From Candidatus Sumerlaeota bacterium (GTDB lineage Bacteria; Sumerlaeota; Sumerlaeia; JADFCT01): DNA of 10,477 nt. The translations under genes were made by a program, and so were the position numbers. The stretch covers positions 1-10,477 of the forward strand of contig JAPLSP010000344.1 of NCBI GenBank assembly GCA_026398575.1, given 5' to 3'. Numbering within the stretch: position 1 is the stretch's first letter; the number at the start of each line of letters is the position of its first letter. Under the pieces are notes generated by a model that ran no database searches, was not told the DNA's origin, and was given only the letters and a program-made list of their open reading frames with translations. Below, in pieces: positions 6,368 through 10,477 of the stretch.

Positions 6368-8710
6368 ATGAAAAAAAGCAAGACGCATTCGCAGCCAGTT
6401 CGCCCGGTCGAGCGAGCAATGCAAGACAAGACGCTCGAACAGGCCCGGGCAGAAATCGAAGCGGAAGGAAGGATGACCCTGGCGCAACGGCAGGCGTTGG
6501 AGGCGTTGCAGGAGAGCGAAGAACGGTATCGCTCGCTGGTTGAAGCGGCGCCCGACGTCATTTACACCATCTCCGGCGAAGATGGAACGCTGACCTCCTT
6601 GAATCCGGCGTTTGAAGCGATCACCGGCTGGCCGCGCGCGCAATGGCTGGGCAAGCCGTTTGCACCCCTTGTGCATCCTGATGATCTGCCGCTGGCCGAG
6701 GAGGCTTTCCGGAAAGCATTCAATGGCCAGACGCTTCCGATTTACGAATTGCGCATCCTCGCCAAGTCCGGCGAGTACCTGGCCGGCGAGTTTACCTCCA
6801 CGTCGCAGGTTAAGAACGGCAAAGTGGTGGGAGAACTTGGAATCGCCCGGGACATTACCGAGCGCAAACGGGCCGAGGAGGCGCTGCGAGAAAGGGAAGA
6901 ATTTAGCCGGGCCTTATTTGAGCATAATCCCATCGAAACGATCGTTGTGGATCGTGAAGGGAAAGTGACCATGTTAAACCTGGCCCGCAAACGGTCGGGC
7001 GGCAGGCTGCCGAATATCGGAGATGTGATGTATAAGGACTACGCCGGCAAACATGAGCGCGACATGCGCGGCGCATTGATGGAGTGCATCCATTCGGGGC
7101 AGTCAAAGGAGTTTCCCGAACTGAAGTATCAACATAAGGTTCTATCCATAACCATTTCGCCCTTCCCGAAGGGCGCGATCATTATTTCTCAAGACATCAC
7201 CGAGCGCAAGCGGGCGGAAGATGAACTGAGGAAGAGCATTCAGCTTTTACATGATACCGGAGAAATGGCCAGAGTCGGAGCGTGGGAGATAGACCTCTCG
7301 ACGAAGGAGGTCTTAATGACGGAAGAGGTCTGCCGGATCCACGTAGTCGAGCCGGGATATAAGCCGAAGCTGGAAGAAGCCCTGAGTTTCTATGCGCCCG
7401 AATCCATCCCTGCCTTAGAGGCAGCATTGAAGAAAGTTGCGGAGACCGGCGAACCATACGACCTTGAATCCCTTTTCATTCCTTCAGGCGGCAAAGAAAA
7501 GAGTTGGGTGCGGTCGCTTGGAAGGGCCGTTTACAGCGGCGGTAAAATAGCAAAACTTGCTGGGACATTTCAGAATATTGATAAGTATAAACGGGCGGAG
7601 GAAGCGCTGCGAGTCAGCCTTGAAAAGTACAAGGTCTTGTTCGAATCGTTTCCACTCAGCGTCACTATTTCAGACAAATCCGGCAAGATCATAGAAGCGA
7701 ATCGCCAATCAGAACAGCTGTTGGGCATCACTTGCGAGGTACAGACTCAAAGGAGAATAGACAGCAAGGAATGGCAGATTATTCGGAAGGACGGCACACC
7801 CATGCCCGCCGATGAGTATGCCAGTACCAGGGCATTGCGAGAAAATCGTCTGATTGAGAATGTGGAGATGGGCATTGTAAAGGACAAAGGCGAAATCACC
7901 TGGATCAGTGTGACCGCCGCGCCCATACCGCTGGAGGGCTATGGTGTCGCCATCGCCTACGGCGACATCACCGAGCGCAAGCGGGCGGAGCGGGAATTGC
8001 AGGAGAAGAGCGCTGCGCTGGAACACTTCACCCATGCGATCTCGCACGACCTCAGGAGCCCGCTGGTGACGGTCAAGACCTTTCTGGGATACCTGGAACA
8101 AGACTTGCTTACTTCCGATACCGGGCGAATCGAGAAGGACATGTTCTACATACGCGCCGCCGCCGACAAGATGGCGCAGATGCTCGATGAGCTGCTGAGG
8201 GTGTTGCGCATCGGTCGTATAACCAATTCACCGGTGCGCGTCACGTTCCGCGAGCTGGTTGAAGAGGCCCTGAATATTGTGGCCGGACCCATTGCGGAGC
8301 GGGGGGTGAAGGCGCAGGTTAATGAGGCGCCCATCACTCTCTATGGCGATCACCCCCGCTTGGTGGAAATCTGGCAGAACTTGGTGGATAACGCGGTCAA
8401 GTTCATGGGGGATCAGGCCTCGCCGCGCATCGAGATCGGCGCGGAACGGCGAGGCGGGGACACGGTCTTTTTTGTGCGCGATAACGGCATGGGAATTGAT
8501 CCGCCCCACCAGCCGAAGGTGTTCGATTTGTTCGTGAAAATCGGCGCCAAGAGTGAGGGCGCGGGCCTTGGCCTGGCGCTCATCAAGCGGATCGTGGAGC
8601 TGTACCGGGGAACCATCTGGCTGGAATCGAAAGGCTTGGGTCAAGGGGCCTGCTTCCTGTTCACCCTGCCCGGGGCGGTTGAGAATCCAGAAAAAGGAGA
8701 AAAATCATGA
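6368..8710 (+). CDS. Soluble multi-PAS sensor histidine kinase
   Basis: A 780-residue kinase with no membrane segment, so it probably senses a cytoplasmic signal. Order: charged N-terminal helix (1-50); PAS1 (about 52-165, with VIYTIS and HPDD); PAS2 (about 175-280, short); PAS3 (about 290-405); PAS4 (about 415-535). Repeated coiled DITERKRAEEAL-type linkers lie between them (162, 276, a divergent one at 405, 533). Then a dimerisation/phosphoacceptor helix with H560 (HAISHDLRSP), and an ATPase domain with N-box N675 (LVDNAVKF), G1 box DNGMG at 705-709 and G2 box GAGLGL at 731-736. All catalytic boxes are intact. The kinase core resembles the phytochrome-type kinases that pair with Rcp1-like regulators, but there is no phytochrome domain. 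Start: TGGAGG 7 bases upstream. Its stop overlaps the next ATG by 4 bp (ATGA), so it is translationally coupled to its likely partner. Ligands or cofactors of the PAS domains cannot be told from sequence. Confidence 0.92.
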   Translation: MKKSKTHSQPVRPVERAMQDKTLEQARAEIEAEGRMTLAQRQALEALQESEERYRSLVEAAPDVIYTISGEDGTLTSLNPAFEAITGWPRAQWLGKPFAPLVHPDDLPLAEEAFRKAFNGQTLPIYELRILAKSGEYLAGEFTSTSQVKNGKVVGELGIARDITERKRAEEALREREEFSRALFEHNPIETIVVDREGKVTMLNLARKRSGGRLPNIGDVMYKDYAGKHERDMRGALMECIHSGQSKEFPELKYQHKVLSITISPFPKGAIIISQDITERKRAEDELRKSIQLLHDTGEMARVGAWEIDLSTKEVLMTEEVCRIHVVEPGYKPKLEEALSFYAPESIPALEAALKKVAETGEPYDLESLFIPSGGKEKSWVRSLGRAVYSGGKIAKLAGTFQNIDKYKRAEEALRVSLEKYKVLFESFPLSVTISDKSGKIIEANRQSEQLLGITCEVQTQRRIDSKEWQIIRKDGTPMPADEYASTRALRENRLIENVEMGIVKDKGEITWISVTAAPIPLEGYGVAIAYGDITERKRAERELQEKSAALEHFTHAISHDLRSPLVTVKTFLGYLEQDLLTSDTGRIEKDMFYIRAAADKMAQMLDELLRVLRIGRITNSPVRVTFRELVEEALNIVAGPIAERGVKAQVNEAPITLYGDHPRLVEIWQNLVDNAVKFMGDQASPRIEIGAERRGGDTVFFVRDNGMGIDPPHQPKVFDLFVKIGAKSEGAGLGLALIKRIVELYRGTIWLESKGLGQGACFLFTLPGAVENPEKGEKS

Positions 8711-9147
8711 AAGGCAGACCCATCGTCATACTGCTGGTGGAAGACGAGCCGGCCCACGTCGAGATCGTTCGGCGGAATTTTGAAGGCGCCCGCCTGGCCA
8801 ACCGGCTCATGCACGTGAGCGACGGCCAGGCAGCCCTGGATTACCTGTACCAGCGGGCGGAGTTCCGCGACACGGACCAGTTCCCCCGGCCGGACCTTAT
8901 TCTGCTCGACCTGCGATTGCCCAAGGTGGACGGCCTGGAGGTTCTGAAGACCATCAAGTCGGATCCCGACCTGCGCTGCATCCCTGTGGTGATCCTGACC
9001 ACATCGGCCGCCGAAGTGGACATCGTCAAAGCCTATGACAACCATGCCAACAGCTACCTGGTCAAGCCGGTGGACTTTGCGCAGTTCGTTAAACTGATGG
9101 ATACGCTCGGCTACTACTGGCTGGCGTGGAACGAATATCCATATTAG
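8707..9147 (+). CDS. Single-domain response regulator, CheY/Rcp1-like
   Basis: A 146-residue receiver domain with no output domain. The acidic pair is E12-D13, the phospho-acceptor D68 (LILLDLRLP), the switch threonine T98 (ILTTS) and the lysine K120 (YLVKPVD). The long loop between helix 2 and strand 3 (QRAEFRDTDQFPRPD) and the C-terminal GYYWLAWNEYPY extension are typical of Rcp1-type regulators, which serve phytochrome-like kinases. AAGGAG lies about 7 bases before the ATG, inside the end of the kinase gene. With no DNA-binding or enzymatic output it most likely passes phosphate onward or acts by protein contact, possibly on the receiver-GAF protein downstream. Partner identity with the overlapping kinase is very likely from the gene arrangement. 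Confidence 0.93.
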   Translation: MKGRPIVILLVEDEPAHVEIVRRNFEGARLANRLMHVSDGQAALDYLYQRAEFRDTDQFPRPDLILLDLRLPKVDGLEVLKTIKSDPDLRCIPVVILTTSAAEVDIVKAYDNHANSYLVKPVDFAQFVKLMDTLGYYWLAWNEYPY

Positions 9148-9378
9148 CAAGGTGTTGAAAAAGGAAAACCGCCAAGATCGCAAAGGACAAGCGTTTTATA
9201 TGGAATGGACTATCACCCGATGGGTGAAATCGAACATCGCGGAAAATCTTCCTTTCTTTGCGTTCTGACTCAGAATTACGGTCACATATTTTTGCACAAT
9301 GGACGAAAGTAATGCGCTCAGAAGCGGCGCCAGGCGCAATCCAGAATTCCGGTCGTATTTCCCACCGAAGGTCAGCAT

Positions 9379-9411
9379 GCCACCACCGGGCCTTGTGCCG
9401 GTGGAGCGATG
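9379..9411 (+). repeat. 33-bp hairpin repeat, copy 1 (forward)
   Basis: Contains CCACCGG (9383-9389), an 8-base loop and CCGGTGG (9398-9404), a perfect 7-bp stem. It is identical over 33 bases to copy 2. It pairs with copy 4 as the outer inverted pair, and the similarity runs on into the flank (GATTTTGCGCTAG at 9411-9423 against the inverse at 9570-9582). Confidence 0.85.
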
Positions 9412-9447
9412 ATTTTGCGCTAGAATGGTATGCCCATTTCATCCTCC

Positions 9448-9480
9448 GCCACCACCGGGCCTTGTGCCGGTGGAGCGATG
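9448..9480 (+). repeat. 33-bp hairpin repeat, copy 2 (forward)
   Basis: Identical to copy 1 over 33 bases, starting 69 bases after it. It forms the inner inverted pair with copy 3. Confidence 0.85.
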
Positions 9481-9514
9481 CTTTGGTTGGCATCGCACGA
9501 TTTTGGCTGACAAT

Positions 9515-9547
9515 CATCGCCCCACTGGCACAAGGCCCAGTGGTGGC
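9515..9547 (-). repeat. 33-bp hairpin repeat, copy 3 (inverted), with compensatory change
   Basis: Inverted copy with three differences. Two of them (T9526 and A9539) are opposite each other in the stem and change a C-G pair to T-A, so the 7-bp stem CCACTGG/CCAGTGG and the 8-base loop are kept. The third lies outside the stem. Confidence 0.85.
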
Positions 9548-9581
9548 GGTGAGAAAAAAGCGGTCACTGCTAGAGCAAAAT

Positions 9582-9614
9582 CACCGCTCCACCGGCACAA
9601 GGCCCGGTGGTGGC
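9582..9614 (-). repeat. 33-bp hairpin repeat, copy 4 (inverted)
   Basis: Inverted copy with one difference from copy 1, outside the stem. Spacing to copy 3 (34 bases) nearly equals that between copies 1 and 2 (36 bases) and the central gap (34 bases). The four copies form a near-symmetrical palindrome of about 236 bp centred near 9497. Confidence 0.85.
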
Positions 9615-9700
9615 GGAGGGCATGGGAATGTGCGATAAATTTATGAGATCGTTCGAAGCGTGTTTTTCAACAGCCTTTTCGTTCCTTGAAGGAGGCCCCC

Positions 9701-10477
9701 ATGGATGTCACCCGGATGCGGATCCTGATCGTGGAAGATGAGGCGGCCCACGTCGAGGCCATCCGGCGCGCGTTTGAAGCCGCCGGCACGGAGGCCGGGA
9801 TGCAGGTGACGGGCACGCTGCGGGAGTACCGCGAGAGCGTGGCCGCCCGTGCGCCGGACATCGCCCTGGTGGACCTGAACCTGCCGGATGGCCGCGCGGT
9901 GGAAGTCTTGACCTCTCCGCCGGAAGCCGGCCCCTTCCCCATCCTGATTATGACGGCCTACGGCACCGAGCAGGTGGCCGTGGAAGCGATGCGGTCCGGC
10001 GCGCTGGATTACATTGTCAAGTCATCCGAGACCTTCGCCGATATGCCCCGCACCGTGGCCCGCGCCTTGCGCGAATGGAACGCGCTCCAGGAGCGCAAGC
10101 GCGCCGAGGAGACGTTAGGGTACCACTTGGAATTCGAAAAGCTGGTTGCGAGCATATCAACACAGTTTATCGGCACAACCGCAGACGATGTTCCCAGCCG
10201 CATGAGCGATACATTGAGGAGAATCGCGCAATTCGCTTCCGCTGACCGCAGTTACGTCCTTTTGTTTTCCGCCGACAGAACCCAAATAGACGATGTATGT
10301 GAATGGTGTGCCGAAGAGATTGAGCCGCACGTCCACACACTGAAGGGATCGCCGGTTGGCGCCTTGCCTTGGGTAGCGGAAGGGATGAAGCAATCCCAGA
10401 CCCTTTGCATCCGTCGCGTCGCAGACCTTCCACACGAAGCGGGCGCTGAGAAGGAGCACTTCCAAAAGGGCGCGGCG
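9701..10477 (+). CDS. Receiver-GAF signalling protein, partial (probable N-terminus of a hybrid sensor kinase)
   Basis: Open to the window end for 259 codons with no stop, so it is truncated by the window. AGGAGG (9690-9695) 5 bases before the ATG fixes the start. Residues 6-125 are a receiver domain: E12-D13, phospho-acceptor D58 (IALVDLNLPDG), T85 (IMTAYG), K107 (YIVKSS, with serine where proline is usual). Then comes a coiled ERKRAEETL linker (about 130-138). From about 147 a GAF domain follows (LVASISTQFI, SADRSYVLLFS, CEWCAEEIEPH, ALPWVAEGM, RRVADLP). GAF domains of this type usually stand before PAS and histidine kinase domains, so a kinase or a PAS-containing output is expected beyond the edge. 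Base composition looks visibly less GC-rich from the GAF part on. Context suggests it works with the upstream kinase/regulator pair, although the repeat island separates them. Confidence 0.88.
   Translation, partial: MDVTRMRILIVEDEAAHVEAIRRAFEAAGTEAGMQVTGTLREYRESVAARAPDIALVDLNLPDGRAVEVLTSPPEAGPFPILIMTAYGTEQVAVEAMRSGALDYIVKSSETFADMPRTVARALREWNALQERKRAEETLGYHLEFEKLVASISTQFIGTTADDVPSRMSDTLRRIAQFASADRSYVLLFSADRTQIDDVCEWCAEEIEPHVHTLKGSPVGALPWVAEGMKQSQTLCIRRVADLPHEAGAEKEHFQKGAA

Larger units (their letters stand above)
9148..9700. other. Repeat-rich intergenic island between two response regulator genes
   Basis: About 550 bp without a credible gene break what otherwise looks like one signalling operon. 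Near the left end is TGTTGAAAAA (9153-9162, preceded by AAGG) and near the right end its inverse TTTTTCAACA (9663-9672, followed by GCCTT), a possible terminal inverted pair of a non-autonomous element. Inside are a 6-bp hairpin TCACCC-GAT-GGGTGA (9213-9227) and the four-copy hairpin array at 9379-9614. Two loosely inverted stretches rich in CGCAAAG (about 9167-9195 and 9240-9275) flank the small hairpin. Confidence 0.5.

Noticed and set aside
9213..9227. Rho-independent terminator of the kinase-regulator operon
   Set aside because: A 6-bp hairpin is present, but neither strand has a T-run after it.
9379..9614. CRISPR array
   Set aside because: Only two copies in each orientation, with opposite orientations present, strong internal hairpins, and no cas genes in the window.
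9379..9614. Integron attC sites
   Set aside because: No integrase, no cassette genes between copies, and no recognisable core-site pattern.

Overview
The window looks like a chromosomal stretch from an uncultured, Gram-negative-type bacterium of moderately high GC. Secreted PQQ-like beta-propeller and discoidin proteins, a GH5-type glycosidase, a TIGR03663-type membrane glycosyltransferase and frequent hairpin repeats between genes together suggest Planctomycetota or a neighbouring lineage (PVC, Hydrogenedentota or Sumerlaeota type). This placement is an inference from gene content only.

Layout. Bases 1-198 hold a nested inverted repeat cut by the window edge. Two overlapping minus-strand genes follow: a secreted discoidin-domain protein (1982-2722) and a multi-pass GT-C-like membrane protein (294-2003). 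A perfect 42-bp inverted repeat (2920-3026) separates them from a plus-strand GH5-like glycoside hydrolase (3017-4168). The apparent start of that gene lies inside the repeat, and it has no ribosome binding site or signal peptide. A second inverted repeat built from 10-bp units (4208-4299) lies before a secreted PQQ-like beta-propeller protein (4326-5636). A convergent small cysteine-rich protein (5650-5961) follows.

The right third is a signalling cluster. A good sigma70-like promoter (6216-6244) leads into a soluble histidine kinase with four PAS domains (6368-8710). The kinase overlaps a CheY/Rcp1-like single-domain response regulator by 4 bp (8707-9147). About 550 bp without a gene follow, holding four copies of a 33-bp hairpin repeat in a symmetrical two-forward, two-inverted arrangement, bracketed by inverted TGTTGAAAAA motifs. 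Next is a receiver-GAF protein (9701 to the window end), probably the N-terminal part of a hybrid sensor kinase. The kinase and the first regulator should form one phosphorelay; the second receiver protein could join it or start a second one.

I did not find a recognisable new defence or mobile system. The most interesting material is the set of four unrelated structured repeat families within 10 kb. One shows a compensatory base change that keeps its hairpin, and another appears to have replaced the 5' end of the hydrolase gene. Also notable is a 26-bp exact repeat that brackets two PAS domains of the kinase in frame.
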